Below are positions 15,413 to 24,315 of a stretch of 64,000 nt of DNA, piece after piece. The number at the start of each line of letters is the position of its first letter. The stretch's first letter is position 1. The notes below the pieces were generated by a model. The model did not search any database, was not told the DNA's origin, and saw nothing but the letters and a program-made list of their open reading frames with translations. The stretch lies in NCBI GenBank assembly GCA_963835855.1, contig CAWIHA010000003.1, forward strand, positions 1 through 64,000, written 5' to 3'. The position numbers were made by a program, and so were the translations under genes. This DNA is from CAWIHA01 sp963835855 (GTDB lineage: Bacteria > Acidobacteriota > Terriglobia > Bryobacterales > Bryobacteraceae).

Positions 15413-16540
15413 CTAGCGGGCGCAAACCTCCTCGTAGTACCGCTCATATTGGGGGATAATCAGCGAGCTGCAGAAGCGGGTTTGTGCCGTCTGGCGGGCG
15501 GCTCCGGACATGCGGCGGTAGAGCGTCACGTCTGTGAGCAGCGCGGCCACCCGGGCGGCCTGCGCGGCGATGTCCCCCGGCGCTTCGAGGTAGCCGTCCA
15601 CGCCGTCCGTGATGAGCTCGGGAACGCCGCCGGTACGCGTGGCCACGGGCGGCACGCCGCACGCCATCGCTTCGAGCGCTGCCAGCCCGAACGACTCCAA
15701 CTCGCTGGGTAGCAGCAGCACGTGCGCCTGGGGAATCAGGCGCTCGACGTGGCCCTGCTTGCCGATAAAAGTAACCTGCTCCTCGAGGTTGAGTTCTCGC
15801 GCCAGGGTCTCCGCCGGCCCGCGCTCCGGGCCATCGCCGACCATCAGAAGGCGCGCCGGGGTGTGCTGCAAGACTTCTTTCAAAATGCGGATACAGTCCT
15901 GCACGCGCTTGACCGGGCGGAAATTCGAGATGTGGATCAACAGTTTTTCGCCCGCGGGCGCGAATTCGGAGCTCCGCCGCCGCTCCGGGTCCGGCTGGTA
16001 CATTTCGCAGTTCACAAAATTCAGGATGACCCGGATCTCCGATTCCACCCTGAAGAATTCCACCGTCTGGGCTCGCAGATATTCGCTGATCGCGGTCACG
16101 CCGTCCGACTCCTCGATCGAGAACTTCGTAATGGGAAAATAGGAGCGATCGGCGCCGACCAGGGTGATGTCCGTCCCGTGCAGGGTGGTGATGAACGGCA
16201 GCCTGCGGTGGCGGCGGCCAACCATCTCGCGCGCGAGCAGGGCGGAAATCGAGTGCGGAATGGCGTAGTGCACGTGGAGCAGGTCGAGCGAGTGCCGCGC
16301 GGCCACCTCGGCCATGCACGAGGCCAGCGCCAGGGAGTAGGGCGGGTACTGGAACAGCGGATACGTCGAGACCTCGACCTCGTGGTAGTGGATCCGGGGG
16401 ATGCCGGGATCGAGGCGGATCGGGTTGGCATAGGTAATGAAGTGCACCTCGTGCCCGCGGTTGGCTAGCTCCAGGCCCAGCTCGGTTGCAACGACCCCGC
16501 TGCCGCCGTAGGTAGGATAGCAAGTGATGCCGACCTTCAC
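15413..16540 (-). CDS. bshA: N-acetyl-alpha-D-glucosaminyl L-malate synthase
   Basis: This is the first enzyme of bacillithiol synthesis; it joins GlcNAc from UDP-GlcNAc to L-malate. The 375-residue GT4-family glycosyltransferase begins MKVGITCYPTYGGSGVVATE, the BshA hallmark, followed by HVHYAIPHSISALLA (about residue 93) and the ESFGLAALEAMACGVP motif, which carries the EX7E catalytic pair. The strongly conserved N-terminus separates BshA from generic GT4 enzymes. bshB and bshC are not nearby. ypdA, the putative bacillithiol disulfide reductase, lies at 30.7 kb. Confidence 0.9.
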   Translation of the reverse strand: MKVGITCYPTYGGSGVVATELGLELANRGHEVHFITYANPIRLDPGIPRIHYHEVEVSTYPLFQYPPYSLALASCMAEVAARHSLDLLHVHYAIPHSISALLAREMVGRRHRRLPFITTLHGTDITLVGADRSYFPITKFSIEESDGVTAISEYLRAQTVEFFRVESEIRVILNFVNCEMYQPDPERRRSSEFAPAGEKLLIHISNFRPVKRVQDCIRILKEVLQHTPARLLMVGDGPERGPAETLARELNLEEQVTFIGKQGHVERLIPQAHVLLLPSELESFGLAALEAMACGVPPVATRTGGVPELITDGVDGYLEAPGDIAAQAARVAALLTDVTLYRRMSGAARQTAQTRFCSSLIIPQYERYYEEVCAR

Positions 16541-16656
16541 GTGGTTCAGGTTAACACGCGGCTGGCCGTGCTCTCCATGAGGAATCGCACCAATCCACCC
16601 CCGGCGGCTGCGGGTGCAGTCCGCACCCGCGCGGCTAGCGCCATCCAGACAGCCTG

Positions 16657-17838
16657 TTAAGCCGGGATGCGGATTTTCAGGCCGGCGCCGTGGCCGGGCC
16701 GCGATTCGATCACCAGGTCGCCGCCCAGGCCACGGACCCGGCGCTTGATGCTCTGCGGTCCGACTCGCAGCAGATCGAGCTCGTCCAGCGTGAATGAACC
16801 GCTGAAGGCGAATCCGGCGCCATCGTCATCGATCGAAATCTCCACGGTCTTGCCGGTCTGCTCCATCGAAATCGCCACGCGCGATGCTCGCGAGTGCTTC
16901 TGCACGTTGGTCAGCGCCTCGCGCAGGATCAGCGCCACTTCATGCGACATCTCCGGCGCGACATGGATCGCCGACTCCGTGCTGATGAACCGGGTCGAGA
17001 TGCCGGTGTCCTTCTGAAAGTACTCGAGGGTGCGGCGCGTCGAAGCGACCAGATCGCCGCTGTCGGCCTCCGCGGGCAACATGCTGCGCAGGAACGAGCG
17101 GATCTCGCTCACTTGCTCTTTCGCGAGCCCCTGCACCTCCTTCAGGTCCTCCATGCCGGCCGGCCGGTCGCGCTTGAGCAGCGTGCCCAGAATGTCGAGC
17201 CGCACCTGGAGACCTATGAAGCTCTGCAAAGGCCCGTCGTGGAAATCGGCGGCGATCCGCTGCCGCTCGGTGTCGCGGGTCTTGTCGGCTTCAGCGCGCA
17301 GCAGGTTCTCGCGCCGGGCGCTTTCGGTAATCCGCTGCTGAAGCCTGCGCTTCTGGAATCCAAGCGCGCAGGCGAGCAAGCCGGCAATCAGCACAGCGCG
17401 CCGCAGGGGCTCGCCCTCGGGCGGGCGGACAAACCCGAAGAAGCCCAGGCATGCGCCCACCACAATCAGCACGTCGCCCCAACTGTGGTTCACGACCGCC
17501 ACGGTCATCAGGTAAAGGTAGAAGACCGAACTGAGCCAGCCGTTGCGGTCCGCGCCGTACACGGAGAAGCCAACGAAAAACGCGGTTTCCAGGAAGAGGG
17601 TGATGAGGGACATCTGCAGCCGGTCGAGCTTTCTCCACAGCAGCGCCGCCAGCGCATAGGCCGTGAACACAGCAGCCGAGATGGTGATAGCCGAGACTTG
17701 CGGCTTCGGCGAGAACAGCCGGGCCAAATCCGTCGAGAACAGTTGCGCAAGCAGGCATGACAGCCCGAGCGCCGCGCGGATGGCGCCGCGCGCGAGCCGC
17801 CACTCGCGCGGCAATACCCCAATTTCCGATGGCATCAA
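16657..17838 (-). CDS. Membrane sensor histidine kinase (HisKA_3/NarX-like)
   Basis: This 393-residue sensor kinase has about six hydrophobic segments in residues 20-165 (for example AALGLSCLLAQLF, LITLFLETAFFVGFSVYG, FYLYLMTVAVV). They are followed by a short coiled coil and the dimerisation/phosphoacceptor motif RQRIAADFHDGPLQSFIGLQ (His at about 203). The ATPase domain has the N-box EALTNVQKHSRASRV, the G-box DDDGAGF and a late GLGG motif. The HDGPLQ type pairs with LuxR/NarL-type regulators, but none is adjacent. It shares the strand with bshA (gap 116 bases). Confidence 0.88.
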   Translation of the reverse strand: MMPSEIGVLPREWRLARGAIRAALGLSCLLAQLFSTDLARLFSPKPQVSAITISAAVFTAYALAALLWRKLDRLQMSLITLFLETAFFVGFSVYGADRNGWLSSVFYLYLMTVAVVNHSWGDVLIVVGACLGFFGFVRPPEGEPLRRAVLIAGLLACALGFQKRRLQQRITESARRENLLRAEADKTRDTERQRIAADFHDGPLQSFIGLQVRLDILGTLLKRDRPAGMEDLKEVQGLAKEQVSEIRSFLRSMLPAEADSGDLVASTRRTLEYFQKDTGISTRFISTESAIHVAPEMSHEVALILREALTNVQKHSRASRVAISMEQTGKTVEISIDDDGAGFAFSGSFTLDELDLLRVGPQSIKRRVRGLGGDLVIESRPGHGAGLKIRIPA

Positions 17839-17904
17839 ATTCGCCGGTCCATGAGCTGCGGACCCTGAACGCGCCGGCCGCGCCGCCAGAGCCCTCGCCG
17901 CGAT

Positions 17905-18444
17905 CTACCTGCGGTACAGATACAGCGTGTGGCTCCGGCCTTCCCCGTCGTCGTCGATATGCTCGGTTTTCTCCGGCGTCCAGCCGGTGAATTCGAAATC
18001 ATGAGACACGATGCGGGCGCCCTTCTTGAGCTGCCTTTCGAGCAACGGCCGGACTGTATCGTTCGAGGACGGCAGCAGATACACGGTAATCAGATTGGCA
18101 GAGCTGTAATCCTGCTTCATGATGTCGCCATGGACGATGCGCGCGCGACGTTCGAGGCCAAGCCTCTTGATGCGCCCGGAGCTCTGCTCCCACAGATCCT
18201 CGTCAAACTCGATCCCGGTGGCATCAGCCTTGTACCTCTGCGCCGCCATAATGACCACACGGCCATCCCCGCTGCCGAGATCGAACATCTTCTCGCCTGC
18301 TTTGAGCCCGCCGAGTTCGAGCATTTTCGCCACGATGATCTCGGGCGTCGGGTAGTAAGGGGCGAGCTTCTCGGCGCCCTTCTCCTGGGCGAAGCACAAT
18401 GCGCCCAGCGCGACTGCGAGTGCGTACCGTCTGGCCGGCCTCAT
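17905..18444 (-). CDS. Exported class I SAM-dependent methyltransferase-like protein
   Basis: The 179-residue protein starts with a likely signal peptide (MRPARRYALAVALGALCFAQ) and then a Rossmann methyltransferase domain. It has the SAM motif I FDLGSGDGRVVIMAA (about residue 58), the acidic IEFDEDLW and the HGDIMKQDYSSANLITVYLL segment. It resembles the small 'DOT1-like' methyltransferases with N-terminal leaders found in many bacteria. Export of a SAM-dependent enzyme is odd, so the leader may be a membrane anchor or the start may be internal. The substrate is unknown. Confidence 0.75.
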   Translation of the reverse strand: MRPARRYALAVALGALCFAQEKGAEKLAPYYPTPEIIVAKMLELGGLKAGEKMFDLGSGDGRVVIMAAQRYKADATGIEFDEDLWEQSSGRIKRLGLERRARIVHGDIMKQDYSSANLITVYLLPSSNDTVRPLLERQLKKGARIVSHDFEFTGWTPEKTEHIDDDGEGRSHTLYLYRR

Positions 18445-18535
18445 GGAGCCTCAGGTTAGCAGTGTACATCAGAATGGCGGAGCGCGGCTCGCGGCTGGTA
18501 GTCCGTGGCCCGTTGCTACACGCGCCCTGCGCGCC

Positions 18536-20449
18536 CTAGGGTTCCACCCAGATGCGGACGCGATTGCTCTGCTGGTTGCCCGCATCCACATACAGTTCGG
18601 CGGGGCCCGCGTTGACCAAGGCAGGCAACTGCACCTCGACCAGATCGAGGCCGATGTAGCCGGGCGCCAGCACCGCGCGACTGACTTCGAGGGGAGCCCG
18701 GTCCAGGTAAGCGCGGACCTGCGCCACGACCCTCGGCGGGTTCTCGGCTGGGCCTGGCATGCCGGTGGGCCAGCCGGGCGCCACGGCGCCCAAACCCGTG
18801 GCGAGGATCTCGATGCGGCCATTGGAATGGGCTGGGTTCATCGCGTCCAGCAGCACGCCGGTATCGGCGTTCAGCACGAGCGGCGTTCCGTCACGATCCA
18901 CGAAGATCGCGGGCGAGACGTCCTCAACCGGCACGGCCAGCCGGAAAGTGCCCTGACCGGTATCGAGCGCCAGCGACAACGCCGGCCCGCGGGCGCTAAA
19001 CGGAACCTGGATCTGCGACTCGGTTTCGGAGGCGGCCAGCACCGGAAAGCTTAGATCACCGGCGCGGACGTTGCGCACGCGCCCGCCGTAAACACTGAGG
19101 AGGGAGCCGGGCGCGGCCGGACGCTGGCTGAAATCCGCTGCGTTCACCAGTCGAAGGTCGCCAAGCCGGTGCGGCGCCATCGCGGCATATACGCCGTAGC
19201 CATCCAGCGCGACGAATACCTGGTTGCCTTCCGCGTCGAGCTTCACATCGAGCGCGGGAGCCTCGGGCAAGCCTCCCAGAGGCGTCCAACCAGTCACCGG
19301 GCCGGCGGCGTTCAGGTCCGTGCGCGTGGAGAACATGCCGCGATCGGTGGCGACGTATAGTGTGCCACTCGCGCGATCGGCCGCGATGCCGTGGGCGGGC
19401 GCCTCTGGCAGGTCCGATGTTAGGTCGTCCCAGAATTGACCGCCGTTCATAGTCCGAAGCACGTGTGGGCCTTTGCTGCCGCCCATCGCCGCGAGCGCGA
19501 AGCGCGGGTCAGCCGGATCGGCGAAAATGCTCTCCACGGGGCCGCGATCCGCTGGCAGCGCGGCGTTCCAGGTGCGGCCTTGATCCGCCGAGGTCCACAG
19601 CCGGCCGTCGAGGGATCCGGCATAGGTGAAATTACCAGCCGTTGCCGTGGCAGTGATCTTCGCGCTGAGCGACGCCGAAAGCGACCGGCGGAAGGCGAGT
19701 TCCTGGACCGCCGTGGCATCCGGAACCACGCGCCACGCCTGCTTTTCTCCAGGCGCCCATTCGATGACGCCCAGTCCGGAGGTCGTCAGCCGCACTCCAT
19801 GGCTGCCTTGTGGCAGAGCCGCCAGGCGCAGCGCCGGCAGATTAGGCAGGGAATCGTTCAGGCCGGTCCAGGTGATGCCGCCATCCATTGAGCGCCACAG
19901 GCCGAAATCGTTCGCGACGGCGAGCTCATCCGGATCTTGGGGCGAAACCGCCAAGTCCTTCATGTTGGCGCCGATGATCGATTGCCCCTCGTAAGCCGTC
20001 AAATTCGCCCACGAAAGGCCGCCATCGTCCGAGCGAAAGACCTGCGCGCCAAAGGCGTAAAGCCGCATGGGGTTCGAGGCGTCAGTGCGAACCTGCCGGC
20101 TGCCATCCGGAAGCGGAGCGGACACGAGCGGATGGCCAGCTTCGGGCGGCGTGGCCGCGCTGGGCTGCCACTTCTCGAAATTAGCGGTTTCAAAAACGCG
20201 GGCCGAACGCGTTTGGACAAACAAGCGCGAGCCATCGGCGGAGAACCAGGCGCGATCCAGAGGCCCGGAGGCCGGCGAAGCCAGCGAAAGCTCAATTGCG
20301 GAGTTGCCGATACGCCGCCAGTCGGGCCGCAAGACATCCTTGACCGCCGGGGCGGTTTGGGCGGAAGCGGCGCCAATGAGCAGCAAGAAGCTCACCAGCG
20401 CCCCGGCGCGCCGGTCCTGCCCGCTCTGCTTTGTGGCGCTACGACACAT
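18536..20449 (-). CDS. Secreted beta-propeller protein with TIGR03437 C-terminal domain
   Basis: This is an exported protein of about 637 residues. ATG 20449 (MCRSATKQSGQDRR) gives a signal peptide with core ALVSFLLLIGAASA. Residues about 60-400 contain BNR/VPS10-like repeats (SDDGGLSWANL, SMDGGITWTGL, SADQGRTWNAAL, MNGGQFWDDL), which form a propeller as in sialidases and YCF48-type proteins. The C-terminus starting VNAADFSQRPAAPGSLLSVY is the domain TIGR03437, typical of Solibacter and relatives and thought to be a cell-surface module. No catalytic Asp-box enzyme signature could be confirmed. This gene is one of the main taxonomic markers in the window. Confidence 0.85.
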   Translation of the reverse strand: MCRSATKQSGQDRRAGALVSFLLLIGAASAQTAPAVKDVLRPDWRRIGNSAIELSLASPASGPLDRAWFSADGSRLFVQTRSARVFETANFEKWQPSAATPPEAGHPLVSAPLPDGSRQVRTDASNPMRLYAFGAQVFRSDDGGLSWANLTAYEGQSIIGANMKDLAVSPQDPDELAVANDFGLWRSMDGGITWTGLNDSLPNLPALRLAALPQGSHGVRLTTSGLGVIEWAPGEKQAWRVVPDATAVQELAFRRSLSASLSAKITATATAGNFTYAGSLDGRLWTSADQGRTWNAALPADRGPVESIFADPADPRFALAAMGGSKGPHVLRTMNGGQFWDDLTSDLPEAPAHGIAADRASGTLYVATDRGMFSTRTDLNAAGPVTGWTPLGGLPEAPALDVKLDAEGNQVFVALDGYGVYAAMAPHRLGDLRLVNAADFSQRPAAPGSLLSVYGGRVRNVRAGDLSFPVLAASETESQIQVPFSARGPALSLALDTGQGTFRLAVPVEDVSPAIFVDRDGTPLVLNADTGVLLDAMNPAHSNGRIEILATGLGAVAPGWPTGMPGPAENPPRVVAQVRAYLDRAPLEVSRAVLAPGYIGLDLVEVQLPALVNAGPAELYVDAGNQQSNRVRIWVEP

Positions 20450-20633
20450 CGGCTGTGTCCATTCTAACTCGCGGGGCCGGTTCCGGCCAGCCAAGTTTCG
20501 CTTGGAAACCCCTATGGCACAAGATCTTGCAAAAAAAAGCTAAACGGGTCGCAATGTGCACGCCGATTATGGTATATAGACTGAGGTGTCTAAGACCGCC
20601 GGGTCGGTTTGAACGGCAAGAGAAGGCTCGGTC

Positions 20634-21464
20634 ATGTTGGAGCGTTTGGGGTCAATTTCGGCACGAGCGCTGCTGCTGGCGCTCGCGATGGGCCTGTGTT
20701 CGGCGCAGAGCCTCCCGGTGTCTTCGGACGCTGCCGCAACCGTCGTCACGCTCATCGGGCAGGTCTCGATTGTGCGCGACTCACAGCCCTGGGCGCTCGA
20801 AGCCGGCGGCCAGATCAAACCGGGGCAGTTGGTATCCACCGGCCAGGATGGCTATGCGCTGTTCCAGGTTTCCGATGGCAGCACGTTTGAGGTCTTCCCC
20901 AACTCACGCGTTATTTTCCGCGACAACCCTGGCAACTGGAAAGACCTCCTCGAGATGATTGTGGGCCGGATCAAGGTCCACATCCAGAAGTGGGGCGGCC
21001 AACCGAACCATAACCGCGTGCGCACACCGACCGCGATCATTTCCGTGCGCGGCACTATTTTCGATATCACCGTGGAAGACAGCGATTCGACGCTGGTGCT
21101 GGTCGAAGAGGGCCAGGTCGCCGTCGAGCACCGGTATCTTCCTTCGGGGCAGAAGCTGCTGAACCCCGGCGAATGGCTGAGGGTGTACAGGAGCCAGCCG
21201 CTCGCACAGAAATCCCTCGACAAGGGCTCGGCCCTGCGGATCGCGTTAGCCTCGATACGAGACGCCGTCATAAACACGGTCAACACGGGGCCGCATAGCG
21301 GTCCCGGTGCGTCCCCACCTGGCAGTCCTGCACCGCCATCAGGCGGGACAGGTCCAAGTCAGACACCCGGTGAACCGAAGCCGCCGGCTTCGGGCGGCAG
21401 CTCAGGCGGAACAGGCGGCGATGCCGGTCCAGGCGCGCCTCCTCCGCCCCCGCCAAAGCACTAA
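20634..21464 (+). CDS. FecR-domain secreted protein
   Basis: This 276-residue exported protein has a signal peptide (ALLLALAMGLCSAQ) and a FecR-type beta-rich domain (about residues 35-190): VVTLIGQVSIVRDSQPW, LVSTGQDGYALFQVSDGSTF, then the signature VRTPTAIISVRGTIFDITV. The last 60 residues are Pro/Gly/Ser-rich and low in complexity, probably a surface spacer. There is no sigma factor beside it, so it is not a classical FecI/FecR pair. Upstream the motif TATATA followed by TGTCTAAGA resembles the kaiC promoter region. It precedes two further secreted or small proteins on the same strand. Confidence 0.85.
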   Translation: MLERLGSISARALLLALAMGLCSAQSLPVSSDAAATVVTLIGQVSIVRDSQPWALEAGGQIKPGQLVSTGQDGYALFQVSDGSTFEVFPNSRVIFRDNPGNWKDLLEMIVGRIKVHIQKWGGQPNHNRVRTPTAIISVRGTIFDITVEDSDSTLVLVEEGQVAVEHRYLPSGQKLLNPGEWLRVYRSQPLAQKSLDKGSALRIALASIRDAVINTVNTGPHSGPGASPPGSPAPPSGGTGPSQTPGEPKPPASGGSSGGTGGDAGPGAPPPPPPKH

Positions 21465-21595
21465 AGCCGATTCCACGAATTTTCGGAGCGGCTGCGAGCT
21501 GTTAAAAACAACGCGCCGCACTTGTGCTTCAGAGATGAGACTGGCTCTGCGCGGCTGTCCTTTTTCTTGCGAGTGAACCTCCGCATCCGCCGCTC

Positions 21596-22225
21596 GTGCG
21601 CCCACTCGTGCGAGACTGGCTATTGAGGGCAGTGAAAGTGCAAAGCGTGCCAAGCGTGCTTGTCTTGTGGCCGATGCTCTTGCTGCTATCGGCCGGGGCC
21701 GTGTGCGCGCAGACGCCCGGCATACCGCCCGAATGGCAGGTCCGCAAAGACCTCGCCGCGCTCGCGCAACACACCCAGGCCATCACGCCCATCCTCGACC
21801 AGGCCAGGCCGCAAGAATGGGTGAGCCAGGGCGCGCCGGCTGCGTACGCCGATCAAGCCAAACGGGTGCGGGCCGAGGTCGATTACCTCATCGGCTCCGC
21901 GAAAACGCTGAGCCAGCAGCCTGAAAAGCTCACGGCCGCGCTAGAAACCTACTTCCGCTTACAATCGGTGGACGCAATGTTGCGCTCCTTCGGCGCCGGC
22001 ATCCGAAAGTATCAAAACGCAGCGCTCGCGGACCTCCTCACCGGCGCCATCGCCAGCGTCGTGCGAGACCGCGAAAAGCTGCGCGAGTATATCGTGGAGC
22101 TGGCGGCTGATCAGGAGAAAGAATTCAAAGTAGTCGATCAGGAAGCGCAGCGATGCCGCGCACTGCTTTCGCGGCAGCCACGCGAGGCCTCTGCCGCCGG
22201 GAAGGGCAAGAAAGAGCGCCAATGA
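21596..22225 (+). CDS. Secreted helical protein of unknown function
   Basis: The 209-residue protein has a GTG start at 21596 and a hydrophobic leader (VLVLWPMLLLLSAGAVCAQ) that fits a signal peptide. The mature protein is Ala/Gln/Arg-rich and predicted mostly helical (IPPEWQVRKDLAALAQHTQ; YADQAKRVRAEVDYLIGSAK), ending in a basic tail (GKGKKERQ). It resembles the unnamed secreted helical proteins found in acidobacteria. No enzymatic motif is seen. Its stop overlaps the next small gene as ATGA, so the two are coupled. Confidence 0.65.
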   Translation: MRPLVRDWLLRAVKVQSVPSVLVLWPMLLLLSAGAVCAQTPGIPPEWQVRKDLAALAQHTQAITPILDQARPQEWVSQGAPAAYADQAKRVRAEVDYLIGSAKTLSQQPEKLTAALETYFRLQSVDAMLRSFGAGIRKYQNAALADLLTGAIASVVRDREKLREYIVELAADQEKEFKVVDQEAQRCRALLSRQPREASAAGKGKKERQ

Positions 22226-22416
22226 ATGGCGGCCACGCATTCTCGTGCAGTATTTGCGGAGATCCTTCAACGGAGATCTGCGCATATTGCACCAAGGACG
22301 CCTGCCCGAACCACCTCTGCCGCAAGTGCCGGCGGTGCAGCGATTGCTGCGAGTGTGAGGTGCCGCTCGACGCCGCTGCGCAGGATCTGGCAACGGAAAG
22401 GCAGCCCGGCGCGTGA
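22222..22416 (+). CDS. Small Cys-rich zinc-finger-like protein
   Basis: This 64-residue protein contains twelve cysteines packed between residues 8 and 39: CSICGDPSTEICAYC, then CPNHLCRKCRRCSDCCEC. The spacing suggests at least two treble-clef or B-box-like zinc sites. The ATG overlaps the upstream stop (ATGA). The C-terminal 20 residues are Ala-rich and unstructured. No named family was recognised. Coupling to a secreted helical protein is unusual for a cytosolic zinc finger. Confidence 0.6.
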   Translation: MNGGHAFSCSICGDPSTEICAYCTKDACPNHLCRKCRRCSDCCECEVPLDAAAQDLATERQPGA

Positions 22417-22447
22417 TCGAGCCGCACGCGCAGTAGAACTCGAAGCC

Positions 22448-23248
22448 ATGTTCCCGGCGCTGCGCGTTGCCGTTCACGGTCATCGCGGCGCCCGCGCTAT
22501 TCTCCCCGAAAACACGATTCCCGCCTTCCTCTATGCGATCGAGGCCGGGGCCGACTTCATCGAGCTCGACGTTTGCGTAAGCAAGGATGACGTGCTGGTG
22601 GTCTCGCACGATCCCGTTCTAAAGCGGCGGCCCGCGAAAGCACCGCCCGGTAGCCGCGTCATCCGCGAGCTGTCGCTCGAGGAACTGCGGCGCTGGGACG
22701 CCGGCTCGCACAGAAACCGGCACTTCCCGCGCCAGACGGCTGTGCCCGGCGCAGTCATTCCCACCCTCGATGAGGTCCTCGCGCTGTCCGCGCAAAGCGC
22801 GATTCAGTTCAACATCGAAGTGAAGAGCTTCCCCAGCGAGCCGAAGTACACTCCGCCGCCCGAGCCCTATGCGCGCCTGCTCGTCGAAGCCATCGAACGC
22901 CGAGGCCTGGCTCAGCGCGTCATGGTGCAATCGTTCGATTTCCGCATTCTCGACGCGGTCAAGCGCTTCGCTCCGGAGATCCGGCTGTCGGCGCTCTCAA
23001 AACCCGGCGCACGCGGCTTTGTGGCGCTGGCGCGCGAGGCGGGCGTAGGGATCGTGGGACCGTATCACCGGCTGGTGACGGCGCGAAAAGTGGCCGCGGC
23101 GCACAGTGCCGGGATTCAGGTGGTTCCCTGGACCGCGAACCGCCCGCGCGATTGGCGGCGCCTCATCCGCGCCGGCGTCGATGGCATCATCACGGACGAT
23201 CCCGCGGGCCTGATTGCGTACCTCAAAGCGGCTGGCTTGCGGGAGTAA
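22448..23248 (+). CDS. Glycerophosphodiester phosphodiesterase
   Basis: It hydrolyses glycerophosphodiesters to glycerol-3-phosphate and an alcohol. The 266-residue GDPD-family TIM barrel begins at ATG 22448 (MFPALRVAVHGHRGA). It has the catalytic HRG...PENT block, the metal-binding pair in FIELDVCVSKDDVLVVSHD and the distal MVQSFDFRIL and GIQVVPWTANRPRDWRRLI segments. No signal peptide is present, so it is probably cytoplasmic (UgpQ-like). It begins 31 bases after the Cys-rich gene on the same strand. Confidence 0.9.
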   Translation: MFPALRVAVHGHRGARAILPENTIPAFLYAIEAGADFIELDVCVSKDDVLVVSHDPVLKRRPAKAPPGSRVIRELSLEELRRWDAGSHRNRHFPRQTAVPGAVIPTLDEVLALSAQSAIQFNIEVKSFPSEPKYTPPPEPYARLLVEAIERRGLAQRVMVQSFDFRILDAVKRFAPEIRLSALSKPGARGFVALAREAGVGIVGPYHRLVTARKVAAAHSAGIQVVPWTANRPRDWRRLIRAGVDGIITDDPAGLIAYLKAAGLRE

Positions 23249-23356
23249 GGCTAGCGCCCCATAAGCGCCGGCAACACGGCCGGACATGCTCAGGCAATGG
23301 GCACGCTCTCCAGCGCGGCGCCACAACGGGTCCCGGCGCTGGCTGTGTGAATAGCT

Positions 23357-24138
23357 TCACCACGCCAGAAAGCCGCCGTCGAGAATCACGGCCTGGCCGT
23401 TCATATAATCGGCGGCGGAAGAAGCCATGTAGACGATGGTGCCCTCTAGCTCTTCGAGCTTCCCCAATCTTCCCATCGGAACCTTCGCCAGCAACTTCCG
23501 GCCAAGCTCTTGGTTGTCCTCGAACGCCCAAATCGTTTGAGCGGACCGGAAGAAGCCGGGCACGAGCGCGATCACCTGCAATCCGCGCGGGGCCCATTCG
23601 GCGGCCAGCTCGCGTGTCAGGCCCAGCACGCCGGACTTGCTCGCCACGTAGGAGACCTGGTTGACGTAGCTGGCGGCGCTGATGCCGTACATCGAAGCGA
23701 TGTTGATGATCTTGCCGAAGCCCTGCTTGAGCATCTGGCGGCCGGCCGATTGCGCGCAGAAAAACAGGCCGGTCAAATTCGTATCGATCACGCTTTGCCA
23801 CTCGTCCCGCGTCATGCTTTCCGCGTCGGCGACGGCGGAGATGCCCGCGTTATTCACCAGAATGTCGATTCTCCCGAACTCGCTCACGGTCCGCGCGATC
23901 ATGGCGTCCACCTCTTCCGGTTTCGTGATGTCGGCTTTCACCGCCACCACTTTGCGCCCGAATGTTTCGACTCCCGGGCCGACTGGCTGAGTTGTTCCCA
24001 ATCGCGGGCGGCTATCGTCAGGCCGCAGCCCGCCTTGGCGAGACCGCGCGCAAAGCTGACGCCGAGTCCGCGAGACACGCCGGTGACCACCGCCGCCTTC
24101 CCGGACAAGTCGAACATGGAAAGAAGACTATCGTGCAT
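23357..24138 (-). CDS. SDR-family oxidoreductase, interrupted by a 1-base frameshift
   Basis: This is a short-chain dehydrogenase/reductase of about 260 residues. The N-terminal piece carries the cofactor motif VTGVSRGLGVSFARGLAKAG; the rest carries ADITKPEEVDAMI, NNAGISAV and the catalytic Ser/Tyr/Lys (INIASMYG, then YVASKSG), ending in FLAW. The two pieces are in different frames and join near 23970, where a single missing base restores a continuous family-length protein. ATG 24138 is preferred because GGGAGCG lies upstream; ATG 24117 is an alternative. It is similar to gluconate 5-dehydrogenase and 3-oxoacyl-ACP reductase types; the substrate is not determinable. Confidence 0.8.
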
Positions 24139-24315
24139 ATAGATTTCGCTCCCAGTCATGATAAGCCAGAGTCGCGCGGAATGGAAAAATCAGACAAACG
24201 ACTCCAATTAGGCGGTTGGATGTACAATCGCTGGTGGGCCAGCAGGCCAGAACGGAAATCCTGGATAAAGACCGTCTAGCCGGCGTCATGAACTGGATGA
24301 AGCCGAAAGGAGAAC

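Noticed and set aside
24180..24278. A 32-residue frame before the two-helix membrane protein
   Set aside because: It lacks a ribosome-binding site and any recognisable family; it is probably leader sequence of the next gene.
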